DNA from: JAYQUR01 sp038133505
GTDB lineage: Bacteria; Pseudomonadota; Alphaproteobacteria; MPNO01; UBA830
Reading direction: 5' to 3'
DNA length: 31,210 nucleotides
NCBI GenBank assembly: GCA_038133505.1
Contig: JAYPTI010000016.1
Location: forward strand, 1-31,210
The position numbers were made by a program, and so were the translations under genes. The notes under the pieces are model-generated. The model was not told where the DNA came from. It made no database searches and saw nothing but the letters and a program-made list of their open reading frames with translations. Shown piece by piece: positions 10,227 to 18,543 of the stretch (within the stretch, counting starts at the first letter, position 1; every line of letters begins with the position of its first letter).

Positions 10227-11384
10227 ATGGACCTCGAACTTCCCGAGGAGCTCCGCCTTCTCAAGGAGACGGTGCGTCGCTTCGTCGACCGGGAGCTGAT
10301 CCCCATCGAACGCGATACGCTGGACGGCCCGAAGCTGAAGCCCGACATTCAGACAGAACTGGAAGAAAAGGCCAAAGCCATCGGGCTATGGCTGTACGAC
10401 GTGCCCGAGGAATACGGCGGACAGGGCCTTGGCCTGCTTGCGCGGGCCGTCGTCTGGGCCGAGCTGGCGCGCACCATCGCGTTGCCGTCGCGGAACATCA
10501 ACATCTTCGGTCCTGCGGTCAGCCCGATCCTCTATTTCCTGAACGACGAGCAGAAGGACCGCTATCTCTATCCCGTCCTGCGCGGCGAGCTGCGTCACTG
10601 TTTCGCCCAGACCGAACCGGACGCCGGCGGCGATCCCGGCAACATGCGGACCACCGCAGTGCGCGACGGCGATCACTACGTCATCAACGGGGTGAAGCGG
10701 TTCATTACCGCCGCGGGCGATGCCGACTTCGCGCAGGTCATCGCGGCGACCGACCGCGAAAAGGGGTCTCGCGGCGGCATATCGGCCTTTCTCGTCGACA
10801 TGAAGGCGCCCGGCGTGAAGCTGCTTCGTCAGCAGGAAACCATGATGCACGACCGGCCGTGGGAGATCGCTTTCGAAGACGTGCGCGTCCCGGTGGAGAA
10901 CAGGATCGGGGAGGAGGGCGAAGGCTTCAAGTTCGCCCAGAACTGGATCAGCGCCGGGCGCATCCGCCACGGCGCGCGCGGCATCGGCGTGATCGAGCGC
11001 TGCCTGGAGCTCGGCGCGTCCTACGCCAAGCAGCGCGAGACGTTCGGCCGCAAGCTGGCGGAGCGCCAGTCCGTGCAGTGGATGCTGGTCGACTCGTACG
11101 CGGATCTCCACATGCTGCGGCTGATGGTCTACGCGGCGGCGGCGAAGCACGATGCCGGCGGCGACATCCGTTACGAGTCCTACATGGTCAAATATTTCGG
11201 CGACACGAAATCGTTCGAAGCGGCCGACAAGTGCATGCAGATCCACGGCGGGCTCGGCCTGACGACCGACCTTCCGATCGAGCGGATGTGGCGCGACCAG
11301 CGCAGCTTCGTGATCACCGAGGGACCGACCGAAATCCTCAAGATGGCGCTGGCGCGCCACGTGCTGCGGGAATACGGCGGCTGA
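10227..11384 (+). CDS. Acyl-CoA dehydrogenase (MCAD-type active site)
   Basis: A flavoprotein that oxidises an acyl-CoA thioester to the 2,3-enoyl-CoA, passing electrons to electron-transfer flavoprotein. At 385 aa it has the three-part family layout: N-terminal helical domain (1-120), central beta domain with FAQTEPDAGGDPGNMRTTA around 125-145, and C-terminal helical domain with RETFGRKLAERQSVQ. The catalytic base is in the common position, E365 in VITEGPTEILKM. CMQIHGGLGLTTDLPIERMWRD is also standard. The crotonase-like gene follows 226 bp downstream, beyond a terminator, so the two are separate units. The substrate is not predictable; RIRHGARGIGV and the single-ACAD context resemble uncharacterised catabolic members. 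Confidence 0.93.
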   Translation: MDLELPEELRLLKETVRRFVDRELIPIERDTLDGPKLKPDIQTELEEKAKAIGLWLYDVPEEYGGQGLGLLARAVVWAELARTIALPSRNINIFGPAVSPILYFLNDEQKDRYLYPVLRGELRHCFAQTEPDAGGDPGNMRTTAVRDGDHYVINGVKRFITAAGDADFAQVIAATDREKGSRGGISAFLVDMKAPGVKLLRQQETMMHDRPWEIAFEDVRVPVENRIGEEGEGFKFAQNWISAGRIRHGARGIGVIERCLELGASYAKQRETFGRKLAERQSVQWMLVDSYADLHMLRLMVYAAAAKHDAGGDIRYESYMVKYFGDTKSFEAADKCMQIHGGLGLTTDLPIERMWRDQRSFVITEGPTEILKMALARHVLREYGG

Positions 11385-11486
11385 CGAGCTTAATCTTTCA
11401 GTGACGTTTCAATGATTTAGTGAGCGTCTACTCCCTGTGCACGAGCTGCCGGAATTTTCATTCTGCGCTCGATGCGGCGACAAAAG

Positions 11487-11515
11487 CGGCGGCCGATCGG
11501 GCCGCCGTTTTTTTT
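11487..11515 (+). terminator. Intrinsic terminator after the acyl-CoA dehydrogenase
   Basis: An 8-bp stem, CGGCGGCC at 11487-11494 with GGCCGCCG at 11500-11507, has a 5-nt loop and is followed at once by eight T residues. It lies about 100 bp past the stop codon, so the mRNA has a long 3' tail. I see no gene in 11385-11486. Confidence 0.88.
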
Positions 11516-11535
11516 CGGAATTGCCGCCGGGCGCT

Positions 11536-11564
11536 TTGACTCCCCCAGGGGCTTCGTCCATCAT
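11536..11564 (+). promoter_or_regulatory. Possible sigma70 promoter for the crotonase-like gene
   Basis: TTGACT at 11536-11541 is followed after 17 bp by CATCAT at 11559-11564. The -35 is close to consensus and the spacing ideal; the -10 is weak. It lies between the upstream terminator and the start at 11611, where a promoter is expected. Confidence 0.45.
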
Positions 11565-11610
11565 TTTCCGGGATTAACCAACCCCGACAGGGGAAAGGGA
11601 GGGATGACAG

Positions 11611-12456
11611 ATGGCGCAGCTCGAATGCGTTAAGGTGGAGAAGCGAGACGGAATTTCCTGGGTCTATATGAACCGGCCCGAGAAGCGGAACGCGATGAGC
11701 CCGCAGCTGCATAACGAAATGCTGCAGACGCTCGAAGAGCTGGAAGTCGACCCCGACACGAAATGCGTCGTGATCGCCGGCGCCGGCGGCAACTTCTCCG
11801 CCGGCCAGGACCTGAAGATGTTCTTCCGCGAGAACGAGAACAACCCGATCGGGCGCAAGCGCTCCCAGCGCGCGGCGAACCGCTGGCGCTGGGAATTGCT
11901 GTACAATTACGACAAGCCGACCATTGCCATGGTTCAGGGTTACTGCGTCGGCGGCGCCTTCATGCAGCTTCTGGGGACCGATTTCGCCGTGGCCGCCGAC
12001 AACGCGACCTTCTCCCTGTCGGAGGTCAACTGGGGCATTCTCCCCGGCGCGCTGGTCGCCAAGGTCGTTGCCGATGCGCTGCTGCCCCGCCACGCGATGT
12101 ACTACGCGGCGCTGGGCGAGGCGTTCGACGGCAAGGAAGCGGAGCGGATCGGCCTGATCAATTTCTCGGTGCCGGAAGACCAGCTCGAAGCCAAGGTGAC
12201 GGAGCTCGCCGAGAAACTGATGGCGAAAAGCCCGCGCGTGCTGCGCGCAACCAAGCAGGCGGTCCGTCAGGTCCGGACGATGGATTTCGATCAGTCCTAC
12301 GATTACCTCGCGGAGAAGGGCCAGGCGATCCGTGTCGGCGACACGGAGGATTCATACAACACCGGCCTTCGCCAGTTCCTCGACGAGAAGAGCTACCAGC
12401 CGACCTTCGAGCCTTTCACGAAAGGCACGCAGATCGAAGACAAATCCAAAAAATAA
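11611..12456 (+). CDS. Crotonase-family protein related to hydroxycinnamoyl-CoA hydratase-lyase
   Basis: An enoyl-CoA hydratase/isomerase fold protein of 281 aa. It resembles p-hydroxycinnamoyl (feruloyl)-CoA hydratase-lyase along its whole length: VYMNRPEKRNAMSP, FSAGQDLK, NRWRWELL, KPTIAMVQGYCVGGAF, LSEVNWGILPGALV and the end FLDEKSYQP. That enzyme hydrates and splits feruloyl-CoA to vanillin plus acetyl-CoA. The key glutamate (E143 in the Pseudomonas enzyme as I recall it) is kept as E138. Two other active-site positions differ by my alignment: Tyr75 is F71 and Ser123 is M118. A phenolic substrate is therefore doubtful. Strong Shine-Dalgarno AGGGAGGG precedes the ATG. The transporter genes follow, so the substrate may be what they import. 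Confidence 0.88.
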   Translation: MAQLECVKVEKRDGISWVYMNRPEKRNAMSPQLHNEMLQTLEELEVDPDTKCVVIAGAGGNFSAGQDLKMFFRENENNPIGRKRSQRAANRWRWELLYNYDKPTIAMVQGYCVGGAFMQLLGTDFAVAADNATFSLSEVNWGILPGALVAKVVADALLPRHAMYYAALGEAFDGKEAERIGLINFSVPEDQLEAKVTELAEKLMAKSPRVLRATKQAVRQVRTMDFDQSYDYLAEKGQAIRVGDTEDSYNTGLRQFLDEKSYQPTFEPFTKGTQIEDKSKK

Positions 12457-12466
12457 CGGCGTTCGT

Positions 12467-12491
12467 TCCCCGCCGCCGCTCGCGGCGGGGA
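12467..12491 (+). terminator. Stable hairpin between the crotonase gene and the binding-protein gene
   Basis: A perfect 10-bp stem, TCCCCGCCGC at 12467-12476 with its complement at 12482-12491, closes a 5-nt loop eleven bases after the crotonase stop. There is no T-run, so it is more likely an mRNA-stabilising or attenuating hairpin than a full terminator. Downstream, GTTCATTC occurs twice in tandem (12553-12560 and 12562-12569) just before the ribosome binding site of the next gene. Confidence 0.55.
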
Positions 12492-12583
12492 CCGGCCGGG
12501 AAAGAATAATCAAGAAGCAGCAGTAACCGCATATGTAGGGGCGGAAATCCGCGTTCATTCTGTTCATTCGAGGGAGGGGAACT

Positions 12584-13654
12584 ATGAAACGTGTTGCAAT
12601 GGCCCTTGCCGTGGGCGTCGCCGCCTTCGGCATGCTCGCCGGGACGAGTGCCGACGCGCAGTTCTACAAGGGCAAGCGGGTGACGATGCTGATCAACTAC
12701 GGCGCCGGCGGCCCGACCGACATCGAGGGGCGTATCGTCGCCCGTCATCTGCCGAAGCACATTCCCGGCAACCCGACGATCATCGTCAAGAACCTTCCGG
12801 GCGGCGGCGGAATGATCGCCAGCAACAATCTCGGCGAAATCGCCAAGCCCGACGGCATGACGTTCGGCTTCTTCACCTGGAACGTGCTCGCCGGAATGAT
12901 CGGCGATCCCGGCCTCCGCGTCGGTTACGACAAGTTCCGTTTCGTCGCGGGAATCGCAAATCCGGTGGTGCTGTATGCGCGAAAGGATACGGCACCCGGT
13001 CTCTCCAGCGGCGACGACCTGATGAAGGCGAAGGGTTTCAAGGGCTGTTCCCTGAACGCGCGCAACACGAATACGATCCAGCAGGTGCTCGCGCTCGAAA
13101 TGCTCGGCATCGACCACAAGCCGGTTCCCGGATATCGCGGGCTGAAGGCGGTGGAAGCAGCCGTGCTCAAGGGCGAATGCCAAGTCGCCAACAGCTCGCT
13201 GCCCGGCTGGAAAGGCTCCATCATTCCGACGATGGGCAAGGACGTCGTGCCTGTCTTCCAGCTCGTTGCGCCCGATGAAAGCGGCAAGATCAGCCGCGCG
13301 GCCGCGCTCTCCGACATTCCGACGTTCGAGGAATACTATCAGAAGCACAAGGGCTCGGCGCCGTCCGGCCCGAAATACGATGCGCTTCGCAAGATCGTCG
13401 ATTCCTTCATGGCGATGTTCCGCACCGCTTTCGCGGCGCCGGGCGCGCCCGACGAGTCGGTGGCCGCGCTTCGTACCGCATTCCAGTCGATGTGGAAGGA
13501 CGAGGAATTCCTCACCGAGTACGAGAAGCGGGTGAAGAACAGGCCGTCCCTGATCGTCGGCGACGCGGGCGAAAAGAGGATCGCCGGTTTGAGCAAGATC
13601 GATCCCGCGCTTGCGGCGTTGTTCAACGACTACATCGCGAAGCTGAGCAAGTGA
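12584..13654 (+). CDS. Periplasmic substrate-binding protein of a tripartite tricarboxylate transporter (TctC/Bug-like)
   Basis: A 356-aa extracytoplasmic solute receptor. Residues 1-25 form a clear signal peptide (MKR, then a hydrophobic Ala/Gly/Val stretch, ending TSADA before QFYKGK). The mature start KRVTMLINYGAGGPTDIEGR is the Bug-family opening, where the Gly-rich loop contacts the carboxylate of the ligand, and VKNLPGGGGMIASNNL is the next family motif. It is somewhat longer than the usual 320-330 aa, with extra sequence around 240-270. Bug proteins bind organic acids such as citrate, aromatic carboxylates or amino acids; the ligand here cannot be told. The permease follows, with a strong hairpin in between, which usually lets the receptor be made in excess. 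Confidence 0.88.
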   Translation: MKRVAMALAVGVAAFGMLAGTSADAQFYKGKRVTMLINYGAGGPTDIEGRIVARHLPKHIPGNPTIIVKNLPGGGGMIASNNLGEIAKPDGMTFGFFTWNVLAGMIGDPGLRVGYDKFRFVAGIANPVVLYARKDTAPGLSSGDDLMKAKGFKGCSLNARNTNTIQQVLALEMLGIDHKPVPGYRGLKAVEAAVLKGECQVANSSLPGWKGSIIPTMGKDVVPVFQLVAPDESGKISRAAALSDIPTFEEYYQKHKGSAPSGPKYDALRKIVDSFMAMFRTAFAAPGAPDESVAALRTAFQSMWKDEEFLTEYEKRVKNRPSLIVGDAGEKRIAGLSKIDPALAALFNDYIAKLSK

Positions 13655-13662
13655 TCCCGACC

Positions 13663-13720
13663 GGGACCGGGACGACGGCGCCGTTGCACCGTCGGTACCC
13701 GGTCCCGTCCGTCCCTTTTT
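13663..13720 (+). terminator. Long attenuator hairpin between receptor and permease genes
   Basis: A two-part stem has GGGACCGGG (13663-13671) pairing with CCCGGTCCC (13698-13706), then CGACGG (13673-13678) pairing with CCGTCG (13689-13694). TTTTT follows at 13716-13720, ten bases after the stem. Because it is inside the operon, it probably stops part of the transcripts and keeps permease levels below receptor levels. Confidence 0.65.
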
Positions 13721-13740
13721 CCGCGTAAGAGCGCGCACCG

Positions 13741-15720
13741 ATGTTCGACGCCCTGCTGTCGGGTTTCGTTCTGCTGTTCCAGTGGCCGGCGATCGGCTAT
13801 CTGGGCCTGGGAATCGCACTCGGCCTGTATTTCGGCGCCGTACCGGGCCTGTCAGGGCTCGTCGGCATGGCGATCCTTCTGCCGTTCACGTTCGGTATGG
13901 AGCCGATCTCCGCCTTCGCGTTTCTGCTCGGGATGTACGCCGTCACGACCACGAGCGACACGATCGCGTCGGTTCTGCTCGGCATTCCGGGCACGGCGGC
14001 GAGCCAGGCGACGATCCTCGACGGTTACCCGATGGCGATGCGCGGCGAAGCGGCGCGCGCGCTCGGCGCGGCGTTCACGGTTTCCGCCATTGGCGGCGTT
14101 CTCGGCGCGCTGGTGCTCGCGGCGTCGATTCCGCTCGTTCGCCCGTTGATCCTGTCGTTTGCGTCGCCCGAATATTTCATGCTCGGCGTGCTCGGGCTGA
14201 CCATGGTCGGCGCGCTGTCCGGAAATTCCATCCTCAAAGGCATCGCGGCCGCCCTGTTCGGCCTGCTCCTGTCCACCATCGGCTACGCCGATCAGGTCGC
14301 CATCCCGCGCTATTTCTTCGGCGTCACCTATCTGCTCGACGGGCTGCCGCTGATACCGCTCGTGCTGGGCCTGTTCGCGGTACCGGCGCTGTTCGACCTG
14401 TCGCATCGCGGCACGTCGATTTCGCGGGTGCCGCGCGACGACACCTCCGACGGCGTCCTTAGGGGCGCCCGCGATGCGCTCGTCCACAAGTGGCTGGTTC
14501 TGCGCAGCACCGTGATCGGCGTCTATATCGGCATGCTGCCGGGTCTGGGCGGCGCGATCGTCGACTGGGTCGCCTACGGGCACGCGGTGCAGAGCGCGCG
14601 CGACAAGAGCGGCTTCGGCTCTGGCGACGTGCGTGGCGTCATCGCGCCGGAAACCGCGAACAACGCCATGAAAGGAGGCGCACTGGTTCCCACCGTTGCC
14701 TTCGGGATTCCGGGCAGCGCCCCCATGGCGATCCTGCTCGGCGCCTTCCTGATCCAGGGCATGACGCCCGGTCCGGAGATGCTCACGGCAAAACTGGACG
14801 TGACCTTCTCGATGGTCGCGACGCTGATCGTCGCCAATGTCGTGGGCGCGCTTCTTCTCATGATCTGGGCCAAGCAGATCGCCCGGGCGACCTTTATCAG
14901 CGGGCACCTGATCGTCCCGGCCGTGGTGCTGTTCGTCTTCATGGGCGCGTGGATGAGCGGCAACAATATCGGCGACTGGTACCTGCTGCTCGCGATCGGC
15001 GCGGTCGGCATCGCCATGCAGTTCTCCGGCTGGCCGCGACCGCCGCTGGTGCTCGGCTTCATCCTCGGTCCGATCATGGAGAACGCCCTGTCGATCTCGC
15101 TGCGTTCCTACGACGGCTTCGGCTTCCTCGGGCGGCCAGTGAGTTTGGTTCTCGTTGTCGTGACGGCCCTCGTCGTCGGCTACACCGTCTGGCGGCAGGT
15201 GCAGGAACGCCGCCGGCCGGCGGTCGCCGGCCCCGACGGCGAAGCGGTGAAGATCATGGGCGAGGGGGCGTTTTCGGATCCGCGGGCCGCCGTCGTTACC
15301 GACGCCGTTCTGTTCGCCGTTCTCGTCGCGGCGATCTGGATTGCGACGGCATGGCCGCGCTCCGTCGCGATGCTGCCGCTGGTCGCCGCCGTTCCCGCGC
15401 TCGCCCTGACCGCGTTTGCCCTTGCCCGCGACGTTTCGGCGCTAAGGCGCGGCGACCGGCCGGACGTCGCAGCCGGCGAGAACGACGGGTGGGGCGGGGC
15501 GGTCTTCTTCCTGCTCTGGATCGCCGGCATCGTCGTCGCGACGCTGATCGCCGGCCAGCTCGTCGCGCTGCCGCTGATGATGGCCGCCTATCTGCTGTTG
15601 CGCGGCGGTCACGGCTGGAAGGTCGCCCTCGGCTACGCCGTGGGCGGCTGGCTGTTCCTGTATCTGATGTTCGACCGCGTCATCGCGGTGATCTGGTACC
15701 CGTCGCTCCTGTTCGATTGA
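13741..15720 (+). CDS. Fused TctA-TctB permease of a tripartite tricarboxylate transporter
   Basis: A 659-aa inner-membrane protein. Residues 1 to about 495 are the large TctA subunit, with many membrane helices and the family motifs YFGAVPGLSGLVGMAILLP (30-48), SVLLGIPGTAASQATILDGY (78-96) and, in the second half, the repeat-like IGMLPGLGGAIVDWVAYG and VPTVAFGIPGSAPMAILLG. After a charged linker with RQVQERRRP, the last roughly 150 residues add about four hydrophobic helices and end in FDRVIAVIWYPSLLFD, the layout of the small TctB subunit. No separate tctB-like ORF is present, which supports a fusion. Transport is expected to be driven by a cation gradient, taking ligand from the upstream receptor. 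The convergent D-threonine aldolase gene ends 25 bp away. Confidence 0.9.
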   Translation: MFDALLSGFVLLFQWPAIGYLGLGIALGLYFGAVPGLSGLVGMAILLPFTFGMEPISAFAFLLGMYAVTTTSDTIASVLLGIPGTAASQATILDGYPMAMRGEAARALGAAFTVSAIGGVLGALVLAASIPLVRPLILSFASPEYFMLGVLGLTMVGALSGNSILKGIAAALFGLLLSTIGYADQVAIPRYFFGVTYLLDGLPLIPLVLGLFAVPALFDLSHRGTSISRVPRDDTSDGVLRGARDALVHKWLVLRSTVIGVYIGMLPGLGGAIVDWVAYGHAVQSARDKSGFGSGDVRGVIAPETANNAMKGGALVPTVAFGIPGSAPMAILLGAFLIQGMTPGPEMLTAKLDVTFSMVATLIVANVVGALLLMIWAKQIARATFISGHLIVPAVVLFVFMGAWMSGNNIGDWYLLLAIGAVGIAMQFSGWPRPPLVLGFILGPIMENALSISLRSYDGFGFLGRPVSLVLVVVTALVVGYTVWRQVQERRRPAVAGPDGEAVKIMGEGAFSDPRAAVVTDAVLFAVLVAAIWIATAWPRSVAMLPLVAAVPALALTAFALARDVSALRRGDRPDVAAGENDGWGGAVFFLLWIAGIVVATLIAGQLVALPLMMAAYLLLRGGHGWKVALGYAVGGWLFLYLMFDRVIAVIWYPSLLFD

Positions 15721-15745
15721 GCGAGGCCGGGGCTGCCGAAGCGCC

Positions 15746-16840
15746 CTATTGCGTCTTTCCGCGGCCTTCGATGGGCCATACGTCGACGACCTCGTCGCCC
15801 TGCACGACGATGTACTGGTCGTAGAGATTGACCGTGGTGTCGCAATGGCTCGGCACCAGCTTGAGCTTGTCGCCGACCGTCCACCGCACGTCACCGCCGT
15901 CCGCGGCGCGCAGGATGCCGTGCTCGTCGCCGCCGTACTCGAAGACGACGCCGTCCAGGTCCGCGACCGCTGGCGGGCCGTGATCGCTGCTCGCCGATTT
16001 CAGGCCTGCGTCGCAGACGGCGCGGTCGGCCGTGGGCGTGCTGACCACCGTCGTCAGGATGTGAAGCGATTGCTCGAACGGCGGCGAATTGGCGCCGGGC
16101 CAGCCGATCCCGCCGTAGCGCGAATCCATGAACACGTAGGAGCCGGTCTGAAGCTCCGTCAGCGTCCCGCGGGCCATGTCGAAGGGCGACGTGCCCGTGC
16201 CGCCGCCGGTCTTGAGGGGAACGCGCACGCCGGCCGCTTCCACCGCGGCGACGAACGCATCCAGCCGGTCGAGGCCCGCCCCGGTCTCGGCTTCCCGCTC
16301 GGCCGCGTCGGTCACCATCTGGATCTTGCCCTGGTAGCCCTGGATGCCGCCGAACCGCAGCCAGGCGTTGTCCCCGATCTGCTTCGCCAGCGCCGCCGCC
16401 TCGTCCGGCGTTTGCACGCCGCACCGGCCCTGGCCGACGTCGGCTTCGACGAGAACCTCGAGCTGCCGACCCGCCGTCTGCGCCATGTTGCCGAGCGCGT
16501 CCACGTTCGCCGCATTGTCGGCGACGACGGCGACCGGCACCTGGTTCGCGAGATGCAGCAGGCGGCCGATCTTGCTGTCGCCGACGACCGGCGTAGTGAT
16601 CAGGATGTTGCCGATGCCCGCCGCGCCCATCACTTCCGCCTCGCCGAGCTTGGCGCAGCAGACGCCGACGGCGCCGGCTTCGAGCTGCATCCGGGCGATG
16701 ACGGACGATTTGTGCGTCTTCGAATGCGGACGATAGGAAATGCCCGCCGCCTCGGTCATGTCCCTCATGCGCGCGATGTTGCGTCCGAGGGCGTCGGCGT
16801 CGAGCATCAGGACCGGCGTGTCGAGCTCGGAGATCTTCAT
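15746..16840 (-). CDS. PLP-dependent D-threonine aldolase-like enzyme (DSD1/alanine racemase-N fold)
   Basis: A fold-type III PLP enzyme of 364 aa that probably cleaves a D-3-hydroxy amino acid (D-threonine, D-3-hydroxyaspartate or similar) to glycine and an aldehyde. The PLP lysine is K41 in RPHSKTHKS. The C-terminal metal site reads H332-C-D334 in PSHCDTTVNLYD: the H-x-D pair is typical of D-threonine aldolases, whereas D-serine dehydratases have H-x-C. KTGGGTGTSPFDMA is the phosphate-binding loop. It is the third gene of a minus-strand operon, 10 bp behind the amidohydrolase. The exact substrate is open; 3-hydroxy-D-aspartate aldolase is the main alternative. Confidence 0.88.
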   Translation of the reverse strand: MKISELDTPVLMLDADALGRNIARMRDMTEAAGISYRPHSKTHKSSVIARMQLEAGAVGVCCAKLGEAEVMGAAGIGNILITTPVVGDSKIGRLLHLANQVPVAVVADNAANVDALGNMAQTAGRQLEVLVEADVGQGRCGVQTPDEAAALAKQIGDNAWLRFGGIQGYQGKIQMVTDAAEREAETGAGLDRLDAFVAAVEAAGVRVPLKTGGGTGTSPFDMARGTLTELQTGSYVFMDSRYGGIGWPGANSPPFEQSLHILTTVVSTPTADRAVCDAGLKSASSDHGPPAVADLDGVVFEYGGDEHGILRAADGGDVRWTVGDKLKLVPSHCDTTVNLYDQYIVVQGDEVVDVWPIEGRGKTQ

Positions 16841-16850
16841 GGTTCGATTT

Positions 16851-18533
16851 TCACGATGCGACGCGTTCGTAGACGACCTTGCCGCCGACGATCGTCGTCT
16901 CCGCGACGATGTCCTTCAGATCTTCCTCGGCGCAGGTCAGCGGATCGGCCGACAGCACCGCCATGTCGGCCAGCTTTCCGTCCTCGATCGAGCCCTTCTC
17001 GTTTTCCTCGAAGGTGAGATACGCGCCGCCCATCGTCGCGCAGCGGAGCGCTTCCTCGCGCGAGAGCGCCTGGTTCGGTGCGATGCGGTCTTCGGAGAAC
17101 ATGTTCCAGCGCGAGACCGTGTGCCAGATCGGATAGAACAGCGTCGTCGGCACGTTGTCGGTCGCGAGTCCGATATTGACGCCCGCATCGAGCAGGCGGC
17201 GCAGCGGCACGATGTCGTCCAGTCGGTCCGCGCCCAGCTCCTCGCGCAGGATGTGGCCGTGCTTGTAGATGTAGCGGTTGGTGTGGGTCGTCATGACGAC
17301 GCCGAGATCGGCGGCGCGCCTGATCTGGTCCTCGTTCATCACGTCGAGATGGCCGATGCACCAGCGCTTGTCGGCGATCGGCACTTCGCGGTTCACCTGC
17401 TCGAACACGTCGAGGAATTTCGGGCCGATCACGGCGATGCGGATGTCGTTGCGCGCGGCCTCCATCATGAATTCGGCGAGCCGGTTCTGCGGGATGCCGT
17501 AATCGTAGTTGAAGCCGGACCAGCCGGTATAGGGCGCGGCGGTCGCGCGGAACGCCGCGTCGATGTCGACGGCGGCGTCGGTGTACATGCCGCCGACGCG
17601 GAGCCGGTTGTCGCCGAGGCCGCGGCGGCCGATCCATGCCGTCCAGTTCTCCAGCACGGTCGCGTACTCGATGCCCTGCGCGCCGCCCCAGGCGGGGCTG
17701 AAGACGAGATGCGCGCGTACCGTGTCGGCACCCGCGGCGTGAACGGCCTGATAGGCGGCTATAAGCTCCTGCGCGGCGCCGTGTTCCTCGAAGACGCTTG
17801 TGGTGCCGGTCGAATTGTAGATGCGCATCGCGCGCTTCAGCCCGTCCACGCGGTCGTCAGCGGTGAAGCGCGGCGCGGCCTTGAAGTAGCCGAGCTCGGC
17901 GACAGGCATGAAGGTCTTCTCGCGAATGAGGCCGGTCAGCTCGCCCCCGTCGTCCTTTTCGAAGACGACCGTATCGGTCGGCGGCTGTGTGTCCTTCGTG
18001 ATGCCTGCAAGTTCGAGCGCGCGCGAATTCGCGACCGATTCCAGCGGGATCTGGTGCCGCCAGAAGCCCCAGATCGGGCGGATATAGACGGGGTTGTCCG
18101 GCGCCGCCTCGTCGAGCTCGTGCCGGGTCGGAAACCGGCCCTCCTTCAGGCACCCCGGAACGTTCCAGTAGTAGGGCGGATCGCCCACCGGCATGGTGAC
18201 GATCCACTCGCCCGGCGCCGCGTCCTTCGCCAGCGCCTCGATGCGGTCGAGCACGTCGCGGACCGACGCGCAGCCTTCGAGCGACGGAAAGACGTCCTTC
18301 AGCCCCTCGCGGTCCATGTGCGCGTGGCCGTCGAACAGGCCGGGGATGACGGCCCTGCCGCCCGCATCGATGGTCCGGGTCTCCGGGCCCGCAAGCGCGC
18401 CGACGTTCGCCGCCGAGCCTACCGCGACGATCCGCTCGCCGCGGCAGGCCAAGGCTTCGGCGATGCGGTTCGAGCCGTCGACCGTGACGATCTTGCCGTT
18501 GATGACGATCAGGTCGGCGTGGAGTTCGGGCAT
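16851..18533 (-). CDS. YtcJ-like metal-dependent amidohydrolase (amidohydrolase family 3)
   Basis: A 560-aa TIM-barrel hydrolase. The N-terminus ADLIVINGKIVTVD is the small beta domain that frames the family, followed by AVIPGLFDGHAHMD with the metal-binding pair H70-x-H72. Later WCIGHLDVMNEDQIRRAADL and MTTHTNRYIY supply further metal-ligand histidines, and GLATDNVP the catalytic aspartate. Relatives include N-substituted formamide deformylase and many uncharacterised amide or cyclic-amide hydrolases. No signal peptide, so it is cytoplasmic. It lies 10 bp behind the gamma-glutamyltransferase-like gene and 10 bp before the D-threonine aldolase, so the three probably work on one compound or its breakdown products. 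Substrate unknown. Confidence 0.9.
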   Translation of the reverse strand: MPELHADLIVINGKIVTVDGSNRIAEALACRGERIVAVGSAANVGALAGPETRTIDAGGRAVIPGLFDGHAHMDREGLKDVFPSLEGCASVRDVLDRIEALAKDAAPGEWIVTMPVGDPPYYWNVPGCLKEGRFPTRHELDEAAPDNPVYIRPIWGFWRHQIPLESVANSRALELAGITKDTQPPTDTVVFEKDDGGELTGLIREKTFMPVAELGYFKAAPRFTADDRVDGLKRAMRIYNSTGTTSVFEEHGAAQELIAAYQAVHAAGADTVRAHLVFSPAWGGAQGIEYATVLENWTAWIGRRGLGDNRLRVGGMYTDAAVDIDAAFRATAAPYTGWSGFNYDYGIPQNRLAEFMMEAARNDIRIAVIGPKFLDVFEQVNREVPIADKRWCIGHLDVMNEDQIRRAADLGVVMTTHTNRYIYKHGHILREELGADRLDDIVPLRRLLDAGVNIGLATDNVPTTLFYPIWHTVSRWNMFSEDRIAPNQALSREEALRCATMGGAYLTFEENEKGSIEDGKLADMAVLSADPLTCAEEDLKDIVAETTIVGGKVVYERVAS

Positions 18534-18543
18534 GCTGCTGTAT

